Below, in pieces: positions 29,552 through 37,161 of a stretch of DNA of 64,000 bases. The notes under the pieces were generated by a model that was not told the origin of the DNA, did not search any database, and saw only the letters and a program-made list of their open reading frames with translations. Numbering within the stretch: the stretch's first letter is position 1; each line of letters opens with the position of its first letter. The translations under genes and the position numbers were made by a program. Source of the DNA: a virus; IMG/VR virus record IMGVR_UViG_3300024339_000012, positions 1-64,000 of that record; one strand, 5' to 3'.

Positions 29552-31432
29552 ATGAAAGAAAAAACAATTTGCCTTACATTTATCTGCAAAGACAACGAAG
29601 ACACTATCAAAAGAATGATTGATAGTTGTCTTCCTCTTGTCGACGAGATCATTGCCTGTGACACCGGATCAAAAGACGACACAGTAAAACTGATCCATAA
29701 ATTCAAAAAAAACCTCCCCGTAACCACATACTACCACAAATGGAAGAATTTCGGTCATAACCGAACCCTTATGATGCAAGCAGCTGCTAAGTCCAAATGC
29801 GATTATATATTAGTAATGGACAGCGACGAAAAGATGATGCATTTAGAATCCTTTGATTTTAAGAATATGGTTGGTGACGTTGTTATGATAAAAACTGTTT
29901 CAGGTAGCATGGAATACTATAGAGACAGGATGTTCAAAAATAGCCATGACTGGAAATGGATAGGCTATGCCCACGAGTACCCACATTCAGAAACATTCAA
30001 ACTAAAGCAGCATGCCAAATCAATACAGCTCGAACTGTATCCTAAACATAACTCAAACCACATTACCCGTAACTACAACCTATTACAGGAAGAGGAAAAA
30101 GACGGCCTCGCAACTTCAAGAACATATTTCTACTTAGGACAATCTGCTAAAGACCTCGGCTTACTTAATGAAGCTTTGGAATATTACATGAAGTGTATTG
30201 GTCTTGCAATTTGGGATCAGGAAAAGTTCTTTGCATTGTATGACATTGCCAGGATAAATCATCAGCTAAATAAATTCGATATTGCTCAGGAGTATTATCT
30301 CAAAGCACATGAAGTATTACCTGAAAGGGCAGAGCCTTTATATAATCTCGCTAAGTGCCTAAGAGAGCAGGAACTATACAATCAAGCACTAATATATTTA
30401 AAAGTCGCTTTAGGCATTCCTATTCCATCTGATGGACTATTCCTTGAGTGGGCTGTATATAAGTATTTGATCGAATTTGAAATGTCAATTTGCAGTTACT
30501 GGACAGAAGATTATATGAAAGCATTAATCTGTTCTAAAAAGGTAAAAGAAACGATTACAGCTGACAAAATATCTGATCATGGGGTAGAAGTACAAAATCT
30601 AAAGAACATATCATATACCCGTCTTAAATTGATTGCTCAGGGAAATTTGGACATACTTATAATAGAGCTTCCTGAAGGATATGACGGACTTGGTGATCAT
30701 TTGTTATTTTCACACATTCCGGAACTTGCAAAAAAGAAAGGTTTTAAGGAAGTTCTTGTAAGTGACCATAACAAATATAAGACTGCAGGAACTAAAGAAG
30801 CAGTATGGGAAACCAATCCTTTTGTTGATGGATTCATTGATGAGAGAGGAACCCACTTTGATGCAGCACAGCTATTCGAAATACTCAACGGTAAACCTAT
30901 TGTAAATAACATGCCAATGCTTAAACAGATATCAATGGTCTATGATGTGTACGATGATGACTACAATGGTTTGCCAATACTGTATATGGGTGAAAGAAAG
31001 TCTGTATTTGACAATGTACAGGAACTTGTTGATTTAGAAATGAAAAAAACAAGAGAGGGTAAAAATAAACACTTGTTTTATGATGGTAACTGGAAGCATT
31101 ATGCCGGTATTGAACAGAAAGATGTGGATGATTATTTTTTAACAAATTCTGAAATATATGACCTTGAATATCCTGTTAAGTATCAGGCTGAAAATTTAGG
31201 AAGTTGTTTAACTGCAAAAGTTCTTGGAATGGATGAATGGGAAACGGGAACACTTGAAACCTACATACTAAGAATACTTGCCTGTCACAGATTCATATGC
31301 CTTATGTCAGGTGGAAGTGTTGTATCCGCAGCGATAGGAAAACCATGTGTTGTTATTGATGATAAATCAAGTAGCAAATACTATAAATTTCCACAGATTA
31401 ATTTTTATTTATCCGATATACCAGATGCTTAA
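29552..31432 (+). CDS. Two-domain glycosyltransferase with TPR linker
   Basis: 626 aa. Residues 1-100 are a GT-A family 2 domain: the start ICLTFICKDNEDTIKRMIDS, the CDTGSKDDT nucleotide-sugar loop (36-44) and the metal-binding DSDE (90-93). Residues about 170-300 contain TPR-like helical repeats (YFYLGQSAKDLGLLNEALEY, AEPLYNLAKCLREQELY). The C-terminal part from about 375 looks like a GT-B, heptosyltransferase (GT9)-like domain (GYDGLGDHLLFSHIPELAKK; near the end CLMSGGSVVSAAIGKP). It overlaps the next methyltransferase gene by 8 bp. Likely adds sugars to phage structural proteins, DNA or host surface glycan; the acceptor cannot be read from sequence. Confidence 0.8.
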   Translation: MKEKTICLTFICKDNEDTIKRMIDSCLPLVDEIIACDTGSKDDTVKLIHKFKKNLPVTTYYHKWKNFGHNRTLMMQAAAKSKCDYILVMDSDEKMMHLESFDFKNMVGDVVMIKTVSGSMEYYRDRMFKNSHDWKWIGYAHEYPHSETFKLKQHAKSIQLELYPKHNSNHITRNYNLLQEEEKDGLATSRTYFYLGQSAKDLGLLNEALEYYMKCIGLAIWDQEKFFALYDIARINHQLNKFDIAQEYYLKAHEVLPERAEPLYNLAKCLREQELYNQALIYLKVALGIPIPSDGLFLEWAVYKYLIEFEMSICSYWTEDYMKALICSKKVKETITADKISDHGVEVQNLKNISYTRLKLIAQGNLDILIIELPEGYDGLGDHLLFSHIPELAKKKGFKEVLVSDHNKYKTAGTKEAVWETNPFVDGFIDERGTHFDAAQLFEILNGKPIVNNMPMLKQISMVYDVYDDDYNGLPILYMGERKSVFDNVQELVDLEMKKTREGKNKHLFYDGNWKHYAGIEQKDVDDYFLTNSEIYDLEYPVKYQAENLGSCLTAKVLGMDEWETGTLETYILRILACHRFICLMSGGSVVSAAIGKPCVVIDDKSSSKYYKFPQINFYLSDIPDA

Positions 31433-32060
31433 GCAATATGAAAAATTACCCAGCGGCGTTGTCAAACAGAAACGCATACGACAATCAGGATCTTCTCTGG
31501 TTGACTACAAGAAAGCCTACAATGATTTAGGACAGATCGTTGAGAATATGTCATATCTTAGACTTGGCTATATTTTAGGTGTTATTAACAAGCCCGGAAG
31601 TTTACTCGATGTTGGATACGGCAATGCATCATTCCTTAGAGTAGCAAGTAGTGTTATTACCAGATGTTACGGCTATGACATTAATGACTATCCAGTACCA
31701 GATAATGTACAGCGTATTAATAATATGAAAAACTCATACTATGATGTGATAACGTTCTTTGATAGCTTAGAACACTTTACTAACATAGACTTTGTTGGAG
31801 ATTTAAGATGCAGTTTTATAGTTGTGTCAGTTCCGGAGTGTCACTATCCTGAAAACACAGAATGGTTTATCGGGTGGAAACATAGAAGACCTGACGAACA
31901 CATATTTCACTTCAGTAGAAAAGCACTACTTAGGTTTATGGCCTCTCATGGATATACTTGTGTAGGTATTGGCAATGTTGAGGATTCTATACGTGGTAAT
32001 CTCAATGGAGAAACCAATATTTTAACGGGAGTATTTAAGAAGATAAACGTACAGGTATGA
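31425..32060 (+). CDS. SAM-dependent methyltransferase-like protein
   Basis: 211 aa from the ATG at 31425, which overlaps the glycosyltransferase stop; the longer open frame from 31347 lies inside that gene. The class I methyltransferase core is visible: motif I LLDVGYGNASFLRVA (about 53-67), an acidic strand end CYGYDIND, and VITFFDSLEHFTNI at the motif IV position. The C-terminal half (HIFHFSRKALLRFMASHGY) resembles small-molecule and sugar methyltransferases. It probably methylates a product of the adjacent glycosyltransferase. Confidence 0.7.
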   Translation: MLKQYEKLPSGVVKQKRIRQSGSSLVDYKKAYNDLGQIVENMSYLRLGYILGVINKPGSLLDVGYGNASFLRVASSVITRCYGYDINDYPVPDNVQRINNMKNSYYDVITFFDSLEHFTNIDFVGDLRCSFIVVSVPECHYPENTEWFIGWKHRRPDEHIFHFSRKALLRFMASHGYTCVGIGNVEDSIRGNLNGETNILTGVFKKINVQV

Positions 32061-32545
32061 TCGATATTATAAAATACAAAGGCGATATATATCCTGAATT
32101 TCAAACAATAGGATTTGCATCACAATTTGCTATTCCTTATGCAAAGCATGTATGCAAAGGCAAGGGCGTTGACATAGGTTGTGGTAAAGAAGAATGGGCT
32201 TTTCCGGGAGCTATGATTGTAGATACTAAGATTAGCTATAATGCAATGGAATTTCCTCATTCGAATTTAGATTATATCTTTTCCTCTCATACGTTGGAAC
32301 ATTTACCTTTATGGGTAGAGGCATTAGATTACTGGACACACAAACTAAAATCAGGTGGTACATTGTTTTTGTACCTGCCCGACTATTCTCAAGAGTATTG
32401 GAGACCATGGAATAACAGAAAACACTTCAATATATTTACACCTGAAATAATTGAAGATTACATGGAAGAACATGGGTATCACAAGATATTTCGTTCATGT
32501 GTTGATCTTAACAATTCATTTATGATAATGGGAGAGAAGTTATGA
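32057..32545 (+). CDS. Small SAM-dependent methyltransferase
   Basis: 162 aa with motif I GVDIGCGKEEWAFPGA and the DYIFSSHTLEHLPLWVEALD segment typical of type 11 methyltransferases, followed by LKSGGTLFLYLPD. The fold is short but has the core strands. It overlaps the preceding gene by 4 bp and the next by 4 bp (ATGA), so the four genes 29552-32775 form one coupled operon. Confidence 0.75.
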   Translation: MIDIIKYKGDIYPEFQTIGFASQFAIPYAKHVCKGKGVDIGCGKEEWAFPGAMIVDTKISYNAMEFPHSNLDYIFSSHTLEHLPLWVEALDYWTHKLKSGGTLFLYLPDYSQEYWRPWNNRKHFNIFTPEIIEDYMEEHGYHKIFRSCVDLNNSFMIMGEKL

Positions 32546-32775
32546 CAGAACAGTATAACCAAGTATGTGAGTGGCATGGGGATTTAGCAATACATCTGCT
32601 ATGGTGGCCTGTTGGGTTTGTTGATAAGCATGTTTATGATGGTATTGGCGTTCTTAATTACATGGAAAAAGAAATGAGTAGAATGTCAGGAATACCGAAG
32701 GATATGTTTGGCCCTAAGACATCAACCAGTTTATTATTACTTGATATGTCAAAAAAAGTACCCCGACTTGATTAG
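32542..32775 (+). CDS. Unknown small protein, 77 aa
   Basis: Overlaps the methyltransferase stop by 4 bp. Aromatic-rich N-terminal half (CEWHGDLAIHLLWWPVGFVD). No family is recognised. Its stop codon lies inside the hairpin of the terminator that ends the operon. Confidence 0.55.
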   Translation: MTEQYNQVCEWHGDLAIHLLWWPVGFVDKHVYDGIGVLNYMEKEMSRMSGIPKDMFGPKTSTSLLLLDMSKKVPRLD

Positions 32776-32790
32776 TCAGGGTACTTAACT
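32756..32790 (+). terminator. Rho-independent terminator of the glycosyltransferase operon
   Basis: AAGTACCC (32756-32763) pairs with GGGTACTT (32779-32786); after one C-A mismatch GACT (32765-32768) pairs with AGTC (32774-32777). The stop codon of the last gene lies in the apical part. T-rich sequence follows. Confidence 0.75.
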
Positions 32791-32798
32791 TATTTTTG
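32768..32798 (+). promoter_or_regulatory. Promoter overlapping a terminator, possibly leaderless
   Basis: TTG at 32768-32770 and TATTTTTG at 32791-32798 are 20 bp apart, the expected spacing. The ATG at 32803 begins only 5 bp after the -7 element, near the expected transcription start, so the mRNA would be leaderless or almost so. The -33 element sits inside the terminator hairpin. Confidence 0.55.
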
Positions 32799-32802
32799 CA
32801 GT

Positions 32803-33060
32803 ATGACACAAGATCAATTAGATATCCTTTGCGTAAATACTCAGTCCGATATTGGAGATCAGGCAGTAGTACTGGTAAGGCTCATTAAAAATGTAGACCT
32901 AAGCGCACAAGCCTATGCAGCAAATTTCTTTGCCCTGCATGCACACATGAAATCTATTCAACATATGGACATTGATTCAGGAGACCTGACCGATGAACAA
33001 ATGTTCCTGTGCCAACAAAATATTACATGGTTGGTAAACAATGCCCAGCGTTGGCATTAA
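32803..33060 (+). CDS. Unknown small protein, 85 aa
   Basis: Mostly helical, acidic protein with no membrane segment (VVLVRLIKNVDLSAQAYAANF). It has its own promoter directly upstream and is the last plus-strand gene before the minus-strand early region. Its 3' end overlaps the 3' end of a small opposite-strand ORF (33023-33151). No family is recognised. Confidence 0.55.
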   Translation: MTQDQLDILCVNTQSDIGDQAVVLVRLIKNVDLSAQAYAANFFALHAHMKSIQHMDIDSGDLTDEQMFLCQQNITWLVNNAQRWH

Positions 33061-33151
33061 TCATGTACCTGCATAATCCTTGCCGGGGCGTCAACCAATC
33101 TGTTTCGTGATTCAGCCCCATAAATTCTGCGATTCTTTTATTGTTTTCCAT
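33023..33151 (-). CDS. Small ORF, possibly truncated phage NNK-IAEFMG family member
   Basis: 42 aa beginning MENNKRIAEFMGL, an N-terminus I associate with a common family of short uncharacterised Bacteroidota phage proteins. The second half (HETDWLTPRQGLCRYM) soon stops, and the usual longer C-terminal half is missing, so this may be a truncated copy. The start lies 15 bp after the stop of the upstream minus-strand gene, as expected for an operon member. Its 3' end overlaps the plus-strand gene. Confidence 0.4.
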   Translation of the reverse strand: MENNKRIAEFMGLNHETDWLTPRQGLCRYMINANAGHCLPTM

Positions 33152-33166
33152 ATTATATATTTTTAT

Positions 33167-33760
33167 CTATTTATTGTTTTCTTCCACTTTATGCATGGCG
33201 TCATTATATATTTCTTCTATTTCCTCCTTCTTTGCGTAAGGACAATCTTCTAAAGCATCTTCTAAAGTAAGGTGCTCATCAGCAAACATCGAACTTAAAT
33301 CAGATTCCCAACCTATAATATTTTCTATGTATCGCCATTCCCCATAAGAGTACTCCTCATCTTTTACTATTCCGCTTTGATTAAATGTTGTCCTACCTGC
33401 GAAATCACATCCAGGTTCTTCATACTCTATACATGCTTCAAGTTCGTACTTTTTACAAATTTCTTCGACAAGTTTAATTGGGGGGGACCAAGCAGAATCA
33501 CCAATGACTATTAATCCATTATCATTCCATTCAATTTCAAAATCAAACCATTTAGTCCCATACATATAGTAGACACCAAAGTCAGTTCCATACTTTTTTT
33601 CAAAGCCTTCGCCTCCATCAAGTTCACCTTTACCTATAACATATTCACTCCACTCCGTAAAGTATTCAGATTTGTCATAAGTTTTTAATTTCTCTTCTAA
33701 TTTGTTGAGAGCAGTTTTACTGCCATCAAACGATATCCAGTTGTAACAATAATTTGCCAT
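33167..33760 (-). CDS. Api92-like / YubB ferredoxin-like domain protein
   Basis: 197 aa. The start MANYCYNWISFDG and the central GDSAWSPPIKLVEEIC, followed by EACIEYEEPGCDFAGRTTF, are hallmarks of the Api92-like (DUF1281/YubB) family found on phages and plasmids. The N- and C-terminal parts form ferredoxin-like alpha-beta layers; the C-terminal quarter is acidic and helical. Function is unknown. It is near the end of a minus-strand run of small accessory genes. Confidence 0.75.
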   Translation of the reverse strand: MANYCYNWISFDGSKTALNKLEEKLKTYDKSEYFTEWSEYVIGKGELDGGEGFEKKYGTDFGVYYMYGTKWFDFEIEWNDNGLIVIGDSAWSPPIKLVEEICKKYELEACIEYEEPGCDFAGRTTFNQSGIVKDEEYSYGEWRYIENIIGWESDLSSMFADEHLTLEDALEDCPYAKKEEIEEIYNDAMHKVEENNK

Positions 33761-33799
33761 ACTATATAGTTTTATTATATTCGTTTTTAATTCTTTTAG

Positions 33800-33976
33800 T
33801 TATTCACTTGTTATCAGTAGTACTTCTCCTTCTGGATATCCACTACTTCCTTTTCTATACTCTTCAACTTCAACAACCCAATAATTAGTCGGATCATCGC
33901 TGCCGCTCATGACTGTGTTTACTTCACTATCAGGGTCACAAAACTGTAACTCGTGTATTAATTCTTGTACTGTCAT
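33800..33976 (-). CDS. Small protein, 58 aa
   Basis: Starts MTVQELIHELQFCDPDSEV, a pattern common in short phage proteins (helix, then PDxEV, then a beta strand), and continues VVEVEEYRKGSSG. It lies between two genes of the same strand with no competing frame. The gene at 34267 shows the same layout (LNDFLNKNPECKEMEV), suggesting two members of one family. Function unknown. Confidence 0.6.
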   Translation of the reverse strand: MTVQELIHELQFCDPDSEVNTVMSGSDDPTNYWVVEVEEYRKGSSGYPEGEVLLITSE

Positions 33977-34009
33977 AATGCTTAGTTTAAATTTTTAAGT
34001 CTATTTTGT

Positions 34010-34261
34010 TTAATCAAAATGTGAATACAACCCTTGTAAGAAATTAGGAACAGAGTTGTGTTGTTCAATTCCATCTTCATCGCCTGAATGTTCAACCATA
34101 GAGGTGCCACCGACTTTTAGGGTAACTGTTATGGTTTTATCTCTACGAACTATTGAATCTATACCAATAGAGGCATATCCTTCCCAACAGAAAGCATCTT
34201 CAATTCTGAGTTCTTCGTCGACTGACTTTATAAACTCTTCATTCACTGTTAATTTTTTCAT
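34010..34261 (-). CDS. Unknown small protein, 83 aa
   Basis: The start at 34261 (MKKLTVNEEFIKSV) is chosen because the in-frame ATG at 34279 lies inside the upstream gene. Acidic alpha-beta protein with strands such as TITVTLKVGGTSMV. No family is recognised. Part of a tightly packed minus-strand operon. Confidence 0.6.
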   Translation of the reverse strand: MKKLTVNEEFIKSVDEELRIEDAFCWEGYASIGIDSIVRRDKTITVTLKVGGTSMVEHSGDEDGIEQHNSVPNFLQGLYSHFD

Positions 34262-34266
34262 ATCTC

Positions 34267-34482
34267 TTAATTTATGCAAACTGAATTAATTGGTTGGTCA
34301 TCTTGTAAGTCATCTGTACTGAAATCATCATTCTCATCCAAATGTCCTTTTGTTGGTGTAAACAGAACTTTGTTGTAGGAGTTTCCTTCATCGTCTGAAC
34401 TTGAAACAACTTCCATTTCTTTACACTCAGGATTTTTGTTCAGGAAATCATTAAGTGTTGCTACGTAATCTATAAATTTCAT
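34267..34482 (-). CDS. Unknown acidic small protein, 71 aa
   Basis: Helix (FIDYVATLNDFLNKNPEC) then a strand (EMEVVSSSDDEG), resembling the layout of the 58-aa protein at 33800. Very acidic C-terminal third (DENDDFSTDDLQDDQ). It starts at the stop of the upstream gene (1-bp overlap). Confidence 0.6.
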   Translation of the reverse strand: MKFIDYVATLNDFLNKNPECKEMEVVSSSDDEGNSYNKVLFTPTKGHLDENDDFSTDDLQDDQPINSVCIN

Positions 34483-34733
34483 TATTCTATGGGTTTAGTA
34501 GGCTTAATAGCCTGTAAGTAATCATCATAACCTATTCGTATTCCATCGTACTTTATAAAGCTACATCTTCCAATGTGAGCCCAATAAATAGAGTCTTTCC
34601 AATGCTGATATTTTACTAATTCTGTAATACTATCAGTTAGGATTGTGTTCTTTGATTGCTCGTCATGTACCTGTCTTACAGATACAACACATACAGCAAC
34701 CAATAATGCAATTATTACTACCGATACTTTCAT
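34482..34733 (-). CDS. Small membrane-anchored or exported protein, 83 aa
   Basis: A hydrophobic N-terminus (VSVVIIALLVAVCVVSV, about 3-19) with little positive charge before it acts as a signal anchor. The remainder is polar with aromatic residues. No family is recognised. The leader upstream contains TTTTTAACTAA 15 nt before the ATG, matching the recurrent early-region element. Confidence 0.6.
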   Translation of the reverse strand: MKVSVVIIALLVAVCVVSVRQVHDEQSKNTILTDSITELVKYQHWKDSIYWAHIGRCSFIKYDGIRIGYDDYLQAIKPTKPIE

Positions 34734-34751
34734 AAATAATAAGTGTTAGTT

Positions 34752-34787
34752 AAAAACAAAAAGCCCCATAACTTTCGTTATGAGGCT
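34752..34787 (-). terminator. Rho-independent terminator after the 34808 gene
   Basis: An 11-pair stem (34762-34772 with 34777-34787, one wobble on the minus strand) and a 4-nt loop, followed on the minus strand by TTTTGTTTTT. It separates the 34808 gene from the downstream unit. Confidence 0.75.
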
Positions 34788-34807
34788 CACAGATGAAATA
34801 TTCCCTA

Positions 34808-35293
34808 TTATTTAATAGGCTCTTTTTGTTCAGGCAATGGATTGCTGAACAGTATGTTTTGGTTTACTCCAAGTATATCCTGCCAATGAATTATGGCAAA
34901 GATAGTTTGTTCTTCTCCAAATTTTATAGGTTCCCAGTTAGGTGACAGCGTTATTTCATCGCCAAGCTGTAGTTCATCCTCTTCTGAAAATTCTGCAATT
35001 TGCTTTTCATTCTTAACGTATTCCGGAATAAGGTTTACTTTGTTCATCCTGAGCTGTTCATTAACTTCAGGAGCCATTGCTACAACAAAGTATCTGTTAC
35101 CGGCATCAGGATTTTCAGTTGCACGGTTGTCCATATTCTTTTCTATGGCAAGATCTTTAGGTATGAGTATATCAACGCCTTTAGCCTTAGTATATCTATC
35201 ATCCCTCATTATATTCAGGACTATACGACCGTTAACAGGTCTTAGTCGTGGTGACTGTAATTTAAAATCATCTTTTTTTTCTGATTCTTCCAT
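34808..35293 (-). CDS. Possible GroES-like co-chaperonin, 161 aa
   Basis: The layout recalls GroES: an early strand VNGRIVLNIM, a loop ending GVDILIPKDLA, then RYFVVAMAP (like the GEVVAVG strand of GroES), LQLGDEITLSP (like VGDRV) and a C-terminal FAIIHWQDILGVN (like the REDDILAV end). At 161 aa it is longer than GroES (about 97) because of inserts and acidic/Lys tails. No groEL was seen in the window; a phage co-chaperonin would work with host GroEL. Similarity is by pattern only. Confidence 0.45.
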   Translation of the reverse strand: MEESEKKDDFKLQSPRLRPVNGRIVLNIMRDDRYTKAKGVDILIPKDLAIEKNMDNRATENPDAGNRYFVVAMAPEVNEQLRMNKVNLIPEYVKNEKQIAEFSEEDELQLGDEITLSPNWEPIKFGEEQTIFAIIHWQDILGVNQNILFSNPLPEQKEPIK

Positions 35294-35296
35294 TGG

Positions 35297-36142
35297 TTAA
35301 GTTTTAAAATTGATTTCGTATAACTTTCTAATCTTTGGATCGTTCATGGCAATAAATTCTCCAATACGACCGTTGACAAATTTAATAGTATTTGTGAGGT
35401 TTTCTTCCTCGATGCTGATATTCTTTATTTGTAGCCATTCCCTTATATGATCTGACAGGTCTTTCCAGTCATATCGTTCAGTAATCAGATCTCGCATACT
35501 CTCAAAGAATATCTGTTGTAGCAGGGCCTGTATTTGTGTAAAGTGACCATTGCCAAAGAATCCTTTGTCAGCTGACAATGGTGAGGGGTGTACACCTGTA
35601 AGAACAAAGTGTTTAAATGAATCTATTTCACATTCAAGGTTTTTAGCATTGTTTCCCCATAGAACGAATATTACACGTCTGGGATACTTTTCAGAAATTT
35701 CATGAATAACCTTGGTAGTAAAGTACTCCCAGCCTTTGTCTTTATGGCTATTACTTGCACCCTCGACAACGGTAAGCACTCTATTCAAAAGCAGTACTCC
35801 CTGTTCTGCCCATGGCGTAAGATCATTACTCTTAAATAAATCGTGTTTTCCACCATACAGTTGAGCAGAGATCTCTTTAAATATGTTTCCTAATGATTTG
35901 GGTGTCTTAGGTGATTTTGAGCTAAATGACAGCCCATGTGCATCCTTTGAATTTGGATAGGGGTCTTGGCCTATTATGACAACTTTAAGTTTGTCATATG
36001 GACATAGCTTAAAAGCATTGAGTACTTCCTCTTTTTTCGGTAGTACTTCTTTGTATTTACGTTCATAATTTACAAACGCTCTAAGGTCAGCCATCTTTGG
36101 CTCTTTCAGTATCGGGCTAATTATATGATCCCAGTCTTTCAT
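35297..36142 (-). CDS. ung: Uracil-DNA glycosylase, family 1 type
   Basis: 281 aa. Removes uracil from DNA. Family 1 motifs are in order: GQDPYPNSKDAHGLSFSS (58-75, catalytic D60), TPWAEQGVLLLN (109-120), FVLWGNNAKN (159-168) and HPSPLSADKGFFG (185-197, with the catalytic-loop His). The usual His of GQDPYH is Pro here. A C-terminal extension of about 65 residues after the conserved core is not part of the standard enzyme (about 225 aa). It sits in the recombination/replication operon, downstream of SSB- and Sak4-like genes, suggesting repair or uracil exclusion during phage replication. Confidence 0.9.
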   Translation of the reverse strand: MKDWDHIISPILKEPKMADLRAFVNYERKYKEVLPKKEEVLNAFKLCPYDKLKVVIIGQDPYPNSKDAHGLSFSSKSPKTPKSLGNIFKEISAQLYGGKHDLFKSNDLTPWAEQGVLLLNRVLTVVEGASNSHKDKGWEYFTTKVIHEISEKYPRRVIFVLWGNNAKNLECEIDSFKHFVLTGVHPSPLSADKGFFGNGHFTQIQALLQQIFFESMRDLITERYDWKDLSDHIREWLQIKNISIEEENLTNTIKFVNGRIGEFIAMNDPKIRKLYEINFKT

Positions 36143-36333
36143 ACGAATAGTCTTTGTCGTGATTCTGTATTATCGAGTTCGTTTCTGAGAAAACTGACAC
36201 TCTTATTTTTACTGAATACTCTACTGAAAGTATGTATCATTTTCACAGTACACATTAGTTGTGTATATGTTTTACATGATTCTATACATTTCTCTATCTT
36301 GTCGAAATGCACATAAATGTTAGGATTTGTCAT
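36139..36333 (-). CDS. Unknown small protein, 64 aa
   Basis: Joined by ATGA overlaps to both neighbours (stop over the UDG start, start over the stop of the 36330 gene), which supports a real gene. Helical, Cys-containing (IEKCIESCKTYTQLMC), basic. No family is recognised. Confidence 0.65.
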   Translation of the reverse strand: MTNPNIYVHFDKIEKCIESCKTYTQLMCTVKMIHTFSRVFSKNKSVSFLRNELDNTESRQRLFV

Positions 36334-36647
36334 AAGTTCAGATTTTCAATTGCATTAAGCAACCCTAATTCAAATGTGCCGTCCTTTCTTGTAAATTCTC
36401 TGATTTCTCCTACAAGATTATTTGCGATTTCTCCGAATCCTGCTAATTGTTCATCTTTAGCATCACAATCACTTATCATATGATTAGTGCGTTTCTGATA
36501 TTCTGCTATTCTATATATTTCAATAGCTTGATTCATTGTAACATTTGATGATTTCATCAAATCTTCACATACCATTGTTATCTCTTCAAGATATGGTAAT
36601 GTCATGAAATTGTTTTTTCTTTGTGATTGATCAAATAGTGTTCCCAT
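36330..36647 (-). CDS. Unknown helical protein, 105 aa
   Basis: Mostly helical with no membrane segment (VTMNQAIEIYRIAEYQKRTN). Overlaps the next gene by 4 bp and the previous by 17 bp, inside the recombination operon. No family is recognised. Confidence 0.6.
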   Translation of the reverse strand: MGTLFDQSQRKNNFMTLPYLEEITMVCEDLMKSSNVTMNQAIEIYRIAEYQKRTNHMISDCDAKDEQLAGFGEIANNLVGEIREFTRKDGTFELGLLNAIENLNL

Positions 36648-37107
36648 CGTTTTTATTTTTAATTTGTAAATTAACTCCGTATTTGTAATGATCAGGTGGT
36701 AACGGGTGTATATCCTTTTCTGCTAAGAAATTCAATACATCCTCAATATAAACAGCCATCTGACCAACGCTGTACTGTTTAAGATCATCAACATATCTTA
36801 AGATGTTTTCTGATCCATCCGGAAATACAACAACCTTGGTATTTGTTCTCAAATGAGCAACAATAGCCTGGTGTATTTCATCGTATGTCCAACCAGCAAA
36901 TGCTGTTGATTTCATACATGTACCCTTGATAATACCTCCGAAATAATATGCCCATTGATATTTAGTTACAGGCTCATGCTCAAGCTCAAGAGAAACATCC
37001 ACACGCTTACCCTCAAGTGACTTTAACTTGCCAGAATATAGTTTCGGATAATCATAAACTATTATACCATTCCTTACAGTTCCTTTATGTAGTACAGTAA
37101 CATCCAT
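36631..37107 (-). CDS. Possible NinB-like recombination protein
   Basis: 158 aa. The segment KYQWAYYFGGIIKGTC followed by DEIHQAIVAHL and then LKQYSVGQMAVYIEDVLNFL with a final DIHPLPPD recalls the layout of phage NinB-type proteins (QxxYYxG, EIHxxL, then an MxxYIExxxxxAxxxxIxxPxP tail), which bind DNA and assist recombination. The N-terminal 50 residues are beta-rich. Its neighbours are SSB-like, Sak4-like and UDG genes. Only the pattern supports this. Confidence 0.45.
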   Translation of the reverse strand: MDVTVLHKGTVRNGIIVYDYPKLYSGKLKSLEGKRVDVSLELEHEPVTKYQWAYYFGGIIKGTCMKSTAFAGWTYDEIHQAIVAHLRTNTKVVVFPDGSENILRYVDDLKQYSVGQMAVYIEDVLNFLAEKDIHPLPPDHYKYGVNLQIKNKNDGNTI

Positions 37108-37119
37108 TTCGTTATATTA

Positions 37120-37153
37120 AAAAGTTAAGGAAGGAAATAACTCCCTCCTTAAC
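37120..37153 (-). terminator. Hairpin terminator/leader between SSB-like and NinB-like genes
   Basis: GTTAAGG (37124-37130) pairs with CCTTAAC (37147-37153), with further partial pairing inside. On the minus strand TTTTTAATA follows and the next ATG is 13 nt after the T-run, the same hairpin - T-run - start layout seen at other minus-strand genes. Confidence 0.6.
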
Positions 37154-37161
37154 TCTAATGA

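Noticed and set aside
34893-35300. Plus-strand 135-aa frame opposite the 34808 gene
   Set aside because: Ser/Phe-rich antisense translation of the GroES-like gene; the minus strand has operon context.
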